This document shows, piece by piece, positions 26,601 through 34,238 of a DNA stretch of 64,000 nt. Source of the stretch: CAWIHS01 sp963836005 (GTDB lineage Bacteria; Pseudomonadota; Gammaproteobacteria; GRL18); contig CAWIHS010000004.1 in the NCBI GenBank assembly GCA_963836005.1, positions 558,001 to 622,000 on the forward strand, read 5' to 3'. A program made the translations under genes and the position numbers. Positions within the stretch are counted from its first letter, which is position 1; each line of letters starts with the position of its first letter. The notes beneath the pieces are model-generated. The model was not told the DNA's origin. It saw only the letters and a program-made list of their open reading frames with translations, and did no database searches.

Positions 26601-26960
26601 AATCCGGGGTTAAATTTTCGCGCCAGCCGTGAGGTAAAGGACACTAACGTCGGTGTGAGTATGTCGGGTACGCTGCAATCGCCGAAACTCACCACCTTTT
26701 CTTCGGAACCAGGTATGACGACATCGGACACGGTATCTCTGCTGTTGACAGGGCAAACAGTGGAAAATGCCGATAAAGCCCGTTTTTATGCTGGCCGAGA
26801 TGTAACTCCGAACTTAAGCGTCGGAGTCAATGCCGGAGGCGGAGATGAAGGCAGTGAATTTGTCGCCCGCTATAAACTTCGACCCAATATCCATGTAGAG
26901 GCAACCAGCAGTGCTGAAAAAAGTGGCGGTAAAATTCTCTATACCATTGAGATAGAATAG
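23628..26960 (+). CDS. tamB: Translocation and assembly module protein TamB
   Basis: 1110 residues starting at a GTG that overlaps the tamA stop. A single N-terminal transmembrane helix (about 12-30) anchors it in the inner membrane. Most of the chain is repetitive beta structure predicted to span the periplasm as a grooved AsmA-like rod, and the C-terminal 300 or so residues form the DUF490/TamB domain (V-S-G-T-Y-R-A-L-G near 965, ending Y-T-I-E-I-E). Related proteins carry phospholipids between membranes, and TamB pairs with TamA. Length is slightly below the E. coli protein. A family-C element lies 12 bp after the stop. Confidence 0.93.
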   Translation: MKKWLLNFFSRLLKTVFILTLLLGVFAGWLLGTHSGLQWLVASSHTWIPGTLTIKQITGDLAGHLELAGLHYQNNDLKLRIDKALFIWKPRALLQKTLEINTFQLQNVYFKPLNQNPEPEEHEQSSSKDTLAEINLPLIIKLDQFLVQNIEIATVMETQPGAELTVINEITLSAHWYQTLLEVHKLHVRAPEYASQSSGAVHTFGQWPMDFELELHAAFNDIPELTTTGTVKGDLQLLSIKQRSIDNDEKSLYVDVEAQFTDLLSDLHWRSRLDIRQFPLGLWVTDSTEKFNLTTDIDGDLTQLQLKNLKGTIFKGSVDLDGQLTYSPLAWQTSVTARGIDPAGYHAEFPGNIDLRGRVDGQWQDDQLQLLINLQQLSGTLSEQPVTGSGKFKMIDEKMFFEQIALASGKNRANIHGELGENYTLKWDLDIPDLDALLPGARGIIQGQGNIKGTAAVPVMIGQLKGSQLNYQSYSTQTLNIDFDINTDPGQQSNITAAANTVILDKETIRAIDFQLRGPIDRHVIEFSAEHELGKLQLLAKGGYIKTLPNDPAANTSSWQGNVQKLELSGSQFGVWKSVTPAKLVLSRETVKLAPLCLKEQRTELCSNIDLYQSKGRADIQLKNFSLARLQPYLPQDITQLDGAVDADIKLDFGQTLNADVNVLLEAGNLTYLADETHQVRLRHQGGYIKALLDESELAAEFKLSVGDNGANGKVSLPRKSLQQEAAKAPLSGDIFVHVKELGLLTAFVPQIREVDGDILAQLKIQGVIAEPRISGHATLTSNHAYIPEAGIHLNKTHFEFIATGSPVVSITGQSHSGDGVINLQGKLVLDAEQHWPISLALSGDKFLAVNLPQAQIQLSPDMELKYSEQGLVIRGQIVIPRAEITPRTIPEGSYDISSDVVIISDKNPTGEVRASAVIDAKVKVLLGENVHIKGLGLNAFLVGQMTVTQKPQQLPTANGEMKIVSGTYRALGQNLTINEGRLFYAGGLLDNPGLNFRASREVKDTNVGVSMSGTLQSPKLTTFSSEPGMTTSDTVSLLLTGQTVENADKARFYAGRDVTPNLSVGVNAGGGDEGSEFVARYKLRPNIHVEATSSAEKSGGKILYTIEIE

Positions 26961-26972
26961 TCAGGATAACTT

Positions 26973-27405
26973 CATAGGTAGGTACTTAAGCAAAATCAGG
27001 TGCGGATAATCGAGTATTTGTTCCAGAAGACGCCGTAAATACTTCCATGTAGGCTTTTTATAGCCGTCCATGGCTATAAAAACTTGACCTGCAAGGACGA
27101 CTTCGGCTCCTGCCTCCCGCATGCATTTCCACCATCCATGGTGGTCATGTAGGGAATGCAGATCACGCAGGAGCAATTATCCTAAAAAAATCAGTTAAAC
27201 CTACTGCAAGCGTCTAATACACTGAATCTTCAAGACTTTCCAGAACATTTTGAACTCACCCGTAGGGTGGCTACGAATAAGTCCAAAATAACCTGTAAAT
27301 TATTGAATCTTCAGCACCTTAATCGCTCTCGCTACGATTGAACTGATTATTTTAGGATTATCTGCCTTCCACAAACACTCAATTATCCTTAAGTACCTAC
27401 GTATG
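26973..27405. mobile_element. Family-C MITE interrupted by a family-D MITE
   Basis: Ends CATAGGTAGGTACTTAAGC and CTTAAGTACCTACGTATG, flanked by the exact 10-bp repeat AGGATAACTT (26963-26972 and 27406-27415). Without the nested 176-bp element and its 5-bp duplication it is 252 bp and aligns along its length with 20249-20502. The pair gives an occupied and an empty site in one window. Confidence 0.9.
27181..27356. mobile_element. Family-D MITE, 176 bp, copy 2 (nested)
   Basis: Ends CCTAAAAAAATCAGTT and AACTGATTATTTTAGG; flanking ATTAT on both sides (27176-27180 and 27357-27361). The empty version of the site (GCAATCATCTG) is seen in the uninterrupted family-C copy near 20450-20462. It differs from copy 1 (12319-12494) at only a few bases. 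Confidence 0.92.
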
Positions 27406-27461
27406 AGGATAACTTAGTTAGTGTCCATCCATAAATAGCCATCCTGGCTATATTTTGGAAG

Positions 27462-27491
27462 GCAAAAGAAAAAGTGTGATTTTTCTTTTGC
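27462..27491. promoter_or_regulatory. Perfect 12-bp hairpin in the leader of the oxidoreductase operon
   Basis: GCAAAAGAAAAA (27462-27473) pairs with TTTTTCTTTTGC (27480-27491) over a 6-nt loop, about 230 bp upstream of the gamma-subunit start. It could end stray transcription from the tamB side or act in the leader. The 27416-27724 gap has no convincing gene; a 62-codon frame there is not supported. Confidence 0.45.
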
Positions 27492-27724
27492 TGCATTTTC
27501 AATGATTTGTCATCATTAAAAATGGCAGCACATCCCTGTGCCACAAATGTCCATGAAAAAAACGGATGGACTCTAGTTAGCGGGTCTTTTTTTCGTTTCT
27601 TATGCCTGCCGGAAATGCAATTATACTCGTATCTAGTCAGATTTCACTGGATTAAATTTTCAAATTGTCAATCTGAAAAATTTGTGTTTTACTAATGGCA
27701 ATTCTTTATCAGACAGGTAAAATT

Positions 27725-28306
27725 ATGTTCCAGATTCGAATTCATGGAAGAGGTGGTCAGGGCGTTGTTTCAGCATCTGAATTATTGTCAGTTGCAGCCT
27801 TTGAAGAGGGCAAATATTCACAATCTTTTCCCAGTTTTGGTTCAGAACGAATGGGGGCTCCAGTGCAGGCTTTCGCCCGCATTGATGACAAACCCATTAC
27901 ACTCAGGGAGCCGGTGATGGAACCGGACATGCTCATTATCCAGGATCCAACTCTTTTCAATGCGATTAATGTCTTTGATGGAGTAAATCCCAAAGGGTAC
28001 CTGTTAATCAACAGTTCCCGCACACCTGACGAACTGGGTATAGACGAGGTTGTGAATAAATTTCCGGCTAATCACGCCGTCACTATTCCTGCCACAGAAC
28101 TGGCCTTAAAATACATTAAACAAGCTAAACCAAATACGGTGCTGCTGGGAGCGTTTGCTGCATTGACTCAAATGGTGCATACTCCGGCGCTTGAAAAAGC
28201 TTTTAAAGACAAATTCAGTGGCAAGATTGCCGAGGTTAATATCGTGGCGATGTCAGCAGGTTATAATCTGGTTAAACAGATGCTGGAACAGCAGCAAGGG
28301 GGCTAA
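27725..28306 (+). CDS. porG: 2-oxoacid:ferredoxin oxidoreductase, gamma subunit
   Basis: The ATG at 27725 is chosen over an upstream in-frame ATG because the family starts with this R-I-H-G-R-G-G-Q-G-V-V-S motif and the product is then 193 residues, the normal size. The gamma subunit contributes to the CoA-binding face of pyruvate/2-oxoacid:ferredoxin oxidoreductases, which interconvert a 2-oxoacid plus CoA with acyl-CoA, CO2 and reduced ferredoxin. The alpha-subunit gene starts 6 bp downstream. Pyruvate is the likeliest substrate but motif reading cannot prove it. Confidence 0.88.
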   Translation: MFQIRIHGRGGQGVVSASELLSVAAFEEGKYSQSFPSFGSERMGAPVQAFARIDDKPITLREPVMEPDMLIIQDPTLFNAINVFDGVNPKGYLLINSSRTPDELGIDEVVNKFPANHAVTIPATELALKYIKQAKPNTVLLGAFAALTQMVHTPALEKAFKDKFSGKIAEVNIVAMSAGYNLVKQMLEQQQGG

Positions 28307-28312
28307 AGTAAA

Positions 28313-29569
28313 ATGTTAAATCAAATGAGCGGTTCTATTGCGGTGGCTAAAGCGGTGGCATTATGCAGGCCTGAAGTGATTCCCTGTTACCCGATTACCC
28401 CTCAGACTCATATTGTCGAACATTTAAGTTTTCTGGTTAAAAGTGGTAAATTAACAGGCTGCAGTTATGAAAATGTTGAATCCGAATTTGCTTCCATGAG
28501 TTTTTGTATCGGAGCTTCTGCAGCCGGAGCACGAACATACACGGCAACTGCCAGTCAGGGTTTGCTGTATATGATAGAAGCGGTTTACAATGCCTCTGGT
28601 TTAGGGCTGCCAATCGTAATGACTTTGGGGAATAGAGCTATTGGAGCTCCAATCAATATCTGGAATGATCATTCAGATGCGATGTCAGTCAGAGATGCCG
28701 GCTGGATACAATTATTTGTAGAAGGCAATCAGCAGGCAGTAGATGTTCATATTCAGGCCTTCAGGCTGGCAGAATCATTGAGTTTGCCGGTTATGGTGAA
28801 TATGGACGGTTTTATTTTAACTCACGCTATTACCCGGATTGATTTACCTGATCAAGCACGGGTCGATCAGTTTTTGCCTCCTTTTGTCCCACGGCAAAAA
28901 CTGGATACCGATTCACCTTTTTCAATTGGTGCCATGGTAGGTCCTGAAGCTTTTACCGAAGTGCGTTATTTAGCCCATCATAAACAGAAGCAGGCGTTGA
29001 ATATTATTGAACAGCAGGCACAGGAGTTTCAACATTTATTTGGCAGGGATTCGGGCGGTCTGGTCAAATCTTATGCTGCAGAAGATGCCGATATTGTGAT
29101 AGTGGCAATGGGTTCGGTGATTGGAACTTTACGTGAACTGGTAAGACAAATGCGCGAAGAGGGGCACTCTTTGGGTATTTTGAGTCTGCGTTCTTTCCGG
29201 CCTTTTCCTGAACAGGCGATTCGTCACAGTCTGCATCAGGCTAAAAAAATCATTGTGTTTGAGAAAAGCTTTGCCGTAGGTATGGGGGGGATTCTGGCCA
29301 GTGAAATTCATATGGCAATGCAGGGACTTTCTGTGAGCATTCATTCTGTTATCGGCGGTTTAGGCGGCCGAACAATTACTGCAAAATCCCTGCGAAAAAT
29401 TATTCAAAGAGCAATGCAAAATGAACTTGAGCATGAAGTGTTTATGGATCTTGAAATAGAAACGGTTAACCGTGAAATTAAACGCCAGGATGAAGCTCAG
29501 GCGTCTGGCTCAGTTGCAGAAAATATACTCAGAGACATGGGTGTCGTAGCCGCAGCTAAAACACTATAA
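28313..29569 (+). CDS. porA: 2-oxoacid:ferredoxin oxidoreductase, alpha subunit
   Basis: 418 residues. The N-terminal pyrimidine-binding domain has the hallmark Y-P-I-T-P-Q-T (about 24-30) and E-N-V-E-S-E-F-A (about 50-57), where the TPP-activating Glu lies. The C-terminal transketolase-C-like domain contains R-S-F-R-P-F-P near residue 297. Lengths fit the four-subunit-type PFOR (about 400). The operon order here is gamma, alpha, beta, then a flavoprotein with a ferredoxin domain that probably replaces a separate delta subunit. Confidence 0.9.
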   Translation: MLNQMSGSIAVAKAVALCRPEVIPCYPITPQTHIVEHLSFLVKSGKLTGCSYENVESEFASMSFCIGASAAGARTYTATASQGLLYMIEAVYNASGLGLPIVMTLGNRAIGAPINIWNDHSDAMSVRDAGWIQLFVEGNQQAVDVHIQAFRLAESLSLPVMVNMDGFILTHAITRIDLPDQARVDQFLPPFVPRQKLDTDSPFSIGAMVGPEAFTEVRYLAHHKQKQALNIIEQQAQEFQHLFGRDSGGLVKSYAAEDADIVIVAMGSVIGTLRELVRQMREEGHSLGILSLRSFRPFPEQAIRHSLHQAKKIIVFEKSFAVGMGGILASEIHMAMQGLSVSIHSVIGGLGGRTITAKSLRKIIQRAMQNELEHEVFMDLEIETVNREIKRQDEAQASGSVAENILRDMGVVAAAKTL

Positions 29570-29619
29570 AACTGATTAGTGTTATTAAACAGCCAAAAAA
29601 ATTAATTTGGAACAGATAA

Positions 29620-30627
29620 ATGAGTGAAAATTTACCAGAAACCAATTACGAACAGCGTGTAAAGTTTTATCAGACAGGCACTTTTACGGTTGGCAACAGG
29701 CTGCTCGATGATCGTTTTCGCACTGTTCAGGGCACGACTGAACGTTCCAATTCTATTGACTCTGGTCATCGAGCCTGCCAGGGGTGCGGTCAGGCCCTCG
29801 GTGCTCGCTATGCGCTGGATGCAGCCATGCGGGCGACGGGTAATAAGATTATCGCTGCCAATGCTACTGGTTGCCTTGAAGTATTTACTACACCATACCC
29901 GGAAACTGCCTGGTCCATTCCATGGATACATTCATTGTTCGGTAATGCGGCTTCGGTAGGTGCTGGAATAGCCGCAAAATTGAATGCTCAGGGGGATACA
30001 GAAACCAGAGTAATCGCTCAGGGAGGTGATGGAGGAACTACTGATATTGGTTTTGCCTGTCTTTCCGGAATGTTTGATCGCAATGATGATGTACTTTATA
30101 TCTGTTACGATAACGGCGGTTATATGAATACCGGTGTGCAGCGTTCCAGTGCTACGCCAGGCGGAGCCAGAACAGCTACCACCATGCCCGTAGGTAAAAA
30201 CCCTGGAAGTTCCTTTAATACGGGTAAATATCTTCCTGCAATTGCGATGGCTCATGAGATCCCCTACGTCGCAACGGCTTCGGTGCATGATCTGCATGAT
30301 CTGGAATATAAAATTGAAAAAGCGATGAGCTTCCGTGGCGCCCGATATATTCAGATTAATGTACCTTGTCCTTTAGGCTGGGGCAGTCAGCCGGCGCATA
30401 CCATAAAGTTGGCTCGTCTGGCTTCGGAATGCGGCCTGGTGCCTTTATTTGAAGCCGAGAACGGTGAATTGACTCATACAACAAAAATACGTTATCAGAT
30501 CCCTGTGGAAGAATATCTAAAACTTCAGCGCCGCTTTGCGCATGTGTTAAAACCGGAAAATTCTCATGAACTGGAAGCAATTCGAGCCATCGCTGAAAAA
30601 AACATAAAGAAATACAAGCTTCTTTAA
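29620..30627 (+). CDS. porB: 2-oxoacid:ferredoxin oxidoreductase, beta subunit
   Basis: 335 residues. Cysteines in H-R-A-C-Q-G-C-G-Q (about 49-57) and a later single Cys provide ligands for the proximal 4Fe-4S cluster. The TPP site is seen as Q-G-G-D-G-G-T-T-D (about 135-143), with Y-D-N-G-G-Y-M-N-T-G completing it. The beta subunit binds the thiamine diphosphate and passes electrons to the ferredoxin-like clusters. It follows porA by 50 bp. Confidence 0.92.
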   Translation: MSENLPETNYEQRVKFYQTGTFTVGNRLLDDRFRTVQGTTERSNSIDSGHRACQGCGQALGARYALDAAMRATGNKIIAANATGCLEVFTTPYPETAWSIPWIHSLFGNAASVGAGIAAKLNAQGDTETRVIAQGGDGGTTDIGFACLSGMFDRNDDVLYICYDNGGYMNTGVQRSSATPGGARTATTMPVGKNPGSSFNTGKYLPAIAMAHEIPYVATASVHDLHDLEYKIEKAMSFRGARYIQINVPCPLGWGSQPAHTIKLARLASECGLVPLFEAENGELTHTTKIRYQIPVEEYLKLQRRFAHVLKPENSHELEAIRAIAEKNIKKYKLL

Positions 30628-30689
30628 ATAACCTTCATGCACCTTTTTGCTCAAGTACTAACCTTATTTAATAACTCTGAAATAGCACT

Positions 30690-32336
30690 ATGACGGCACA
30701 ACACAAACCTTATGCGATAACGCTGGATGTCGGCAGCAGCCACTTAAATAAAACAGGAAGCTGGCGTACTGAACGTCCTGTATATGTCAATCGTTTACCG
30801 CCATGTAATAAAGCCTGTCCCACCGGTGAAAACATTCAACTCTGGCTGTCACTGACTGAAGAAGAAAAATACCACCAGGCCTGGGAAACCCTCACCAGAG
30901 ATAATCCCTTTCCGGCTATTATGGGACGAGTTTGTTATCATCCCTGTGAGAATTCCTGTAACCGGGGACAACTGGACCTTCCGGTTGGAATTAATTCAGT
31001 CGAACGCTTTCTCGGCGATCAGGGGATGGCAAATGACTGGCACTTTAACCCTGGTGAAGACAGCGGTAAAAAAGTCATGATCATTGGTGCTGGCCCCGGG
31101 GGGCTTGCAACAGCTTATCATTTACGCCGCATGGGACATCAGGTGACTATCTTTGAAGCGTCAGCAAAACCTGGTGGAATGATGCGTTACGGGATCCCCA
31201 AATACCGTTTACCAAGAGAGAAACTGATAGCTGAAATCTATCGCATTGAAGCACTGGGTGTGGAAATAAAACTGAACCATAAAGTAGAAAATATCCTCGA
31301 AACCAAAGAAGCTGGCGGATTTGATGCGGTCTTGCTGGCGATTGGTGCTCAACACTCACGCAAACTGGATTTCACAGGAGCGCAGGACCTGTTGATATAC
31401 GATGCGCTTAGCGTGTTACGAGATATAGAAGAAGAGCGTCCCAATCGGTTAAAAGGCAGAGTCATTGTTTATGGCGGTGGTAATTCTGCTATGGATGTCG
31501 CACGCTCTGCTGTCCGGCTGGGTGCTCAGGACGTCACTGTCATCAGTCGTGATGAAGAGCAAAATATGTCTGCACATCCTTTTGAGATAAAAGAGGCCAA
31601 AGAAGAAGGAACCACTTTATTTAACCTTAGAGCCATTCATTCGATTGAAAAAAACACTCTGATTCTGGAAAAACTAAAAACCAGCGAAGAACATCACTCT
31701 GGCAAGACCAGGGTAGTCCCGACAGGAGAATTTGAGCGTATTGATGCTGATACATTGGTCCTGGCAATCGGCCAGGAGGTCGATACCGCTATCCTTGCAG
31801 ATATGAATAACGTCCTGGTTGAAAACAATACCATTGTTGTAAACGAAGGTATGCAGACAGGTCACCCGGGTATTTTTGCGGCCGGTGATGCAGTACCTTC
31901 TCAACGTTCTGTGACCACGGCACTAGGGCATGGTAAAAAGGCCGCCCGTTATATCAATGCTTACCTGTCCGGCGAAACTTACAGGCCTGCCCCGCAAAAT
32001 GAAGTTGCCAGTTTTGATAAAATGGAACCCTGGTATTACACTGATGCACCTAGAACGATACAACCGATGCTGGATTCTGTGAGACGAAAAAGTGGATTTG
32101 CCGAAATCGTAGGCGATCTGGATCTCGAAAACGCCAGGTTTGAAGCCAGGCGCTGTATGTCATGCGGCAACTGTTTTGAATGCGATAACTGTTACGGGAT
32201 TTGCCCGGATAATGCGATTATCAAACTGGGGCCTGGTAAGGGTTTTGAATACAAATATGACTATTGCAAGGGATGCGGTATGTGTGCCGAAGAGTGTCCC
32301 TGTGGTGCAATAACGATGGTTCCAGAAGAAATCTAA
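30690..32336 (+). CDS. GltD-like NAD(P)H:acceptor flavoprotein fused to a 2x[4Fe-4S] ferredoxin domain
   Basis: 548 residues. The N-terminal part (about 28-115) has the GltD-type cluster ligands (P-C-N-K-A-C-P, V-C-Y-H-P-C-E-N-S-C). Next is an FAD site G-A-G-P-G-G-L-A-T-A near 133, and an NAD(P) site G-G-G-N-S-A-M-D-V-A near 263. A Cys-rich tail (about 489-548) carries C-M-S-C-G-N-C and C-K-G-C-G-M-C-A-E-E-C-P patterns for two more clusters. Placed after porB, it probably passes electrons between the oxidoreductase and the NAD(P)H pool and supplies the delta-like ferredoxin module. It is not a glutamate synthase small subunit in function: no gltB is nearby. Confidence 0.88.
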   Translation: MTAQHKPYAITLDVGSSHLNKTGSWRTERPVYVNRLPPCNKACPTGENIQLWLSLTEEEKYHQAWETLTRDNPFPAIMGRVCYHPCENSCNRGQLDLPVGINSVERFLGDQGMANDWHFNPGEDSGKKVMIIGAGPGGLATAYHLRRMGHQVTIFEASAKPGGMMRYGIPKYRLPREKLIAEIYRIEALGVEIKLNHKVENILETKEAGGFDAVLLAIGAQHSRKLDFTGAQDLLIYDALSVLRDIEEERPNRLKGRVIVYGGGNSAMDVARSAVRLGAQDVTVISRDEEQNMSAHPFEIKEAKEEGTTLFNLRAIHSIEKNTLILEKLKTSEEHHSGKTRVVPTGEFERIDADTLVLAIGQEVDTAILADMNNVLVENNTIVVNEGMQTGHPGIFAAGDAVPSQRSVTTALGHGKKAARYINAYLSGETYRPAPQNEVASFDKMEPWYYTDAPRTIQPMLDSVRRKSGFAEIVGDLDLENARFEARRCMSCGNCFECDNCYGICPDNAIIKLGPGKGFEYKYDYCKGCGMCAEECPCGAITMVPEEI

Positions 32337-32395
32337 AGATAGATATGGAGTAGTAGCAGCTGGTTAAAATAATTATTAGTTATGGTAAGATAATT

Positions 32396-32457
32396 GTAAC
32401 TACTCAGCGTATCTATAAGATCGTTGTTACTGCCTGCCAGGCATACTGAGCAGTAAC
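32396..32457. mobile_element. Minimal family-A remnant, 62 bp
   Basis: GTAACTACTCAGCGTATC at the left and ATACTGAGCAGTAAC at the right keep the family-A ends, with about 35 bp between them. No target duplication is evident. Probably an internal-deletion derivative. Confidence 0.6.
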
Positions 32458-32526
32458 TATATATACTGAACAGTTATGCCAGTTTTAGACGATATATATT
32501 TAATATATAAAAAAAAGGAAAACAAT

Positions 32527-32745
32527 ATGCAATTGAAATCATTAAAAATTTTTGCAGTAGCTATAATTACAGCGACTCTGTTGACTGGATGTGGCGGCGG
32601 CGGTGCCAAGGTTCAGACTACAACCACGAATACGACGATGGGACAGGAATTGATGGATCTGGATTCCAGCTATAAACAGGGCCTTATTACTGAAAAGCAG
32701 TATAACCAGGCTAAAAAAGATATTATGAAGCGTTATGAAAACTAA
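32527..32745 (+). CDS. Small SHOCT-type lipoprotein
   Basis: The ATG at 32527 follows an AAAAGGA ribosome site; the upstream in-frame ATG at 32476 lies before that site and would add a hydrophilic lead. The 72-residue product has a lipoprotein signal with lipobox L-L-T-G-C (Cys about residue 22), a Gly-rich linker, and a C-terminal SHOCT-like helical hairpin (L-M-D-L-D-S-S-Y-K-Q-G-L-I-T-E-x-Q-Y). Its downstream neighbour is a paralogue. Role unknown. Confidence 0.75.
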   Translation: MQLKSLKIFAVAIITATLLTGCGGGGAKVQTTTTNTTMGQELMDLDSSYKQGLITEKQYNQAKKDIMKRYEN

Positions 32746-32784
32746 ATTTGCACCTTTTCTTAGCATTTTTTAAGGTTTATTTAA

Positions 32785-32982
32785 ATGAAACTAATTAGCT
32801 GGGTATTTGTTCTGATCGTTTCTGTTTCAATGCTGGGTTGCAGTGCCAATGTTGAGACTTTTGATTCTACCGCCACCATGGGGCAACAGATGGCAGATCT
32901 GGAAGCAAGCTATAAAGCGGGTGCGATTTCGCAAGACGACTATAATAAAGCCAAAAATATTTTATTAAAAAAATATAAATAA
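32785..32982 (+). CDS. Small SHOCT-type lipoprotein, paralogue
   Basis: 65 residues with lipobox S-M-L-G-C (Cys at 19) and a C-terminal motif M-A-D-L-E-A-S-Y-K-A-G-A-I-S matching the preceding gene position by position. The T-A-T-M-G-Q-Q/T-T-M-G-Q-E segment before it is also shared. The two genes, 39 bp apart, are a tandem duplication that has diverged. A family-A element starts 7 bp after its stop. Confidence 0.78.
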   Translation: MKLISWVFVLIVSVSMLGCSANVETFDSTATMGQQMADLEASYKAGAISQDDYNKAKNILLKKYK

Positions 32983-32988
32983 AAATTG

Positions 32989-33161
32989 GTATCTACTTAG
33001 CGTATCTATAAGATCGTGCTTGCTGTCAGGTATTTATTCCAGAAGACGCCGTAAATACATCCCTGTAGGCTTGAATGTGGCATCCATGCCACAAACACTT
33101 CTTCCACAAGTACCTGATATCAAGCACTTAGTGCAATATTTCAAATACGCTGAATAGTTAC
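32989..33161. mobile_element. Family-A MITE, 173 bp, with exact 8-bp target duplication
   Basis: Left end GTATCTACTTAGCGTA (two or three changes from consensus), right end TACGCTGAATAGTTAC. The 8-bp repeat AAAAATTG lies at 32981-32988 and 33162-33169. The interior shares the GAAGACGCCGTAAATACATCC and GGCATCCATGCC blocks with 19553-19858. It starts almost at the stop codon of the second SHOCT lipoprotein gene. Confidence 0.87.
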
Positions 33162-33168
33162 AAAAATT

Positions 33169-33352
33169 GTAACTATTCAGCGTATATCTAAGATTGTGTT
33201 TGATAGTAGGTATTTATTGACCCACATGGACGACTTCGGCCCCTGCCTCTCGCATGCATTTCCACCATCCATGGTGGTCATGTGGGAAATGCAGGTTATG
33301 CATGGAGCAATCACTGGCCCAGAAGGCGCCGTGAATACATCCATGTAGGGAA
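33169..33352. mobile_element. Family-A MITE, left part only
   Basis: A new GTAACTATTCAGCGTA end begins on the last base of the previous element's duplication. The interior matches 8502-8813 (CATGCATTTCCACCATCC, ATGCAGGTTATGCATGGAGCA). No matching right end is found. A 75-codon antisense frame in it is incidental. Confidence 0.65.
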
Positions 33353-33445
33353 GGCAGCTTTTTGTCTTGCTCTGTTTTAATCTTTCTGAAATATAAAATT
33401 GCATGTTTAAATATCTTCGGTTTTGATTTATTATCTATATTATTT

Positions 33446-33500
33446 GTAACTGTTCAGCATATTTTAAAGAATAAATAAGTAACTACGGTAAAACAGTTAC
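33446..33500. repeat. Short degenerate family-A remnant
   Basis: GTAACTGTTCAGCAT at 33446 and AAACAGTTAC ending at 33500 look like eroded family-A ends about 55 bp apart. The rest of 33353-33557 has no gene. Confidence 0.35.
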
Positions 33501-33557
33501 CTGTTATGTATATTTAGCAATAAAAATAACTATTAAGAATAACTCATTGCTTAAACA

Positions 33558-34175
33558 TTGATCTTGAATAAAATATACTTTGTATTCCCTGTCATCGTCA
33601 TGCTCTTAAACCTTGTTGGGTGCAGTACATCACCGCCTGCTCAACCGAATAATCTTTGCTCAATCTTTAAGGAAAAACACGACTGGCATGATGCCGCACT
33701 GGAAACGCAAAAGAAATGGGGTGTTCCAGTACATATCCCATTGGCTATTATCTATCAGGAGAGTGCTTTTGTTGATGATGCTCAACCGCCGATGCAGTAT
33801 TTTCTCGGGTTTGTACCAACAGGGCGTGCAAGCACCGCTTATGGCTATTCACAGGCTAAAAATATGACCTGGAATGATTATATCCGTGAAACCGGCAATA
33901 GCTGGAGCAGTCGGGACGATTTTGATGATGCGATGGATTTTATCGGCTGGTACATCAATAAAACGCACAAAATAAACGGTATTTCCAAATGGGATGCCTA
34001 TAATCAATATCTCAATTATCATGAAGGTTGGGGAGGATTTAAGAAAAAAACCTATAAAAAGAAAAAATGGCTGATGAATGTAGCAAACAAAGTTGATAAG
34101 CGTGCCAAAAGCTACAGCAGTCAGTATCAGACCTGTAAAAAAGATCTAGGCCGTAACAAATGGTTGTTTTTTTAA
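33558..34175 (+). CDS. Lipoprotein with lytic-transglycosylase-like (SLT) domain
   Basis: 205 residues from a TTG start (other starts are possible; the ribosome site is poor). The lipobox N-L-V-G-C puts the lipid-carrying Cys near residue 22. The body reads like an SLT/lysozyme-type domain: H-I-P-L-A-I-I-Y-Q-E-S-A-F (about 57-69), with the Glu in the position of the catalytic acid, then A-Y-G-Y-S-Q-A, D-A-M-D-F-I-G-W-Y-I and Y-H-E-G-W-G-G. Such proteins cleave peptidoglycan from the periplasmic side. Distant family membership is inferred from motifs only. Confidence 0.65.
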   Translation: MILNKIYFVFPVIVMLLNLVGCSTSPPAQPNNLCSIFKEKHDWHDAALETQKKWGVPVHIPLAIIYQESAFVDDAQPPMQYFLGFVPTGRASTAYGYSQAKNMTWNDYIRETGNSWSSRDDFDDAMDFIGWYINKTHKINGISKWDAYNQYLNYHEGWGGFKKKTYKKKKWLMNVANKVDKRAKSYSSQYQTCKKDLGRNKWLFF

Positions 34176-34238
34176 CTATTTGAAACATTGATGCCTTAAG
34201 CTTAATAAGTCAGTTAAAGTGTTCAGGTGAATTATTTA

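Noticed and set aside
33177..33404. 75-codon antisense frame
   Set aside because: Covers a MITE fragment; no start signal.
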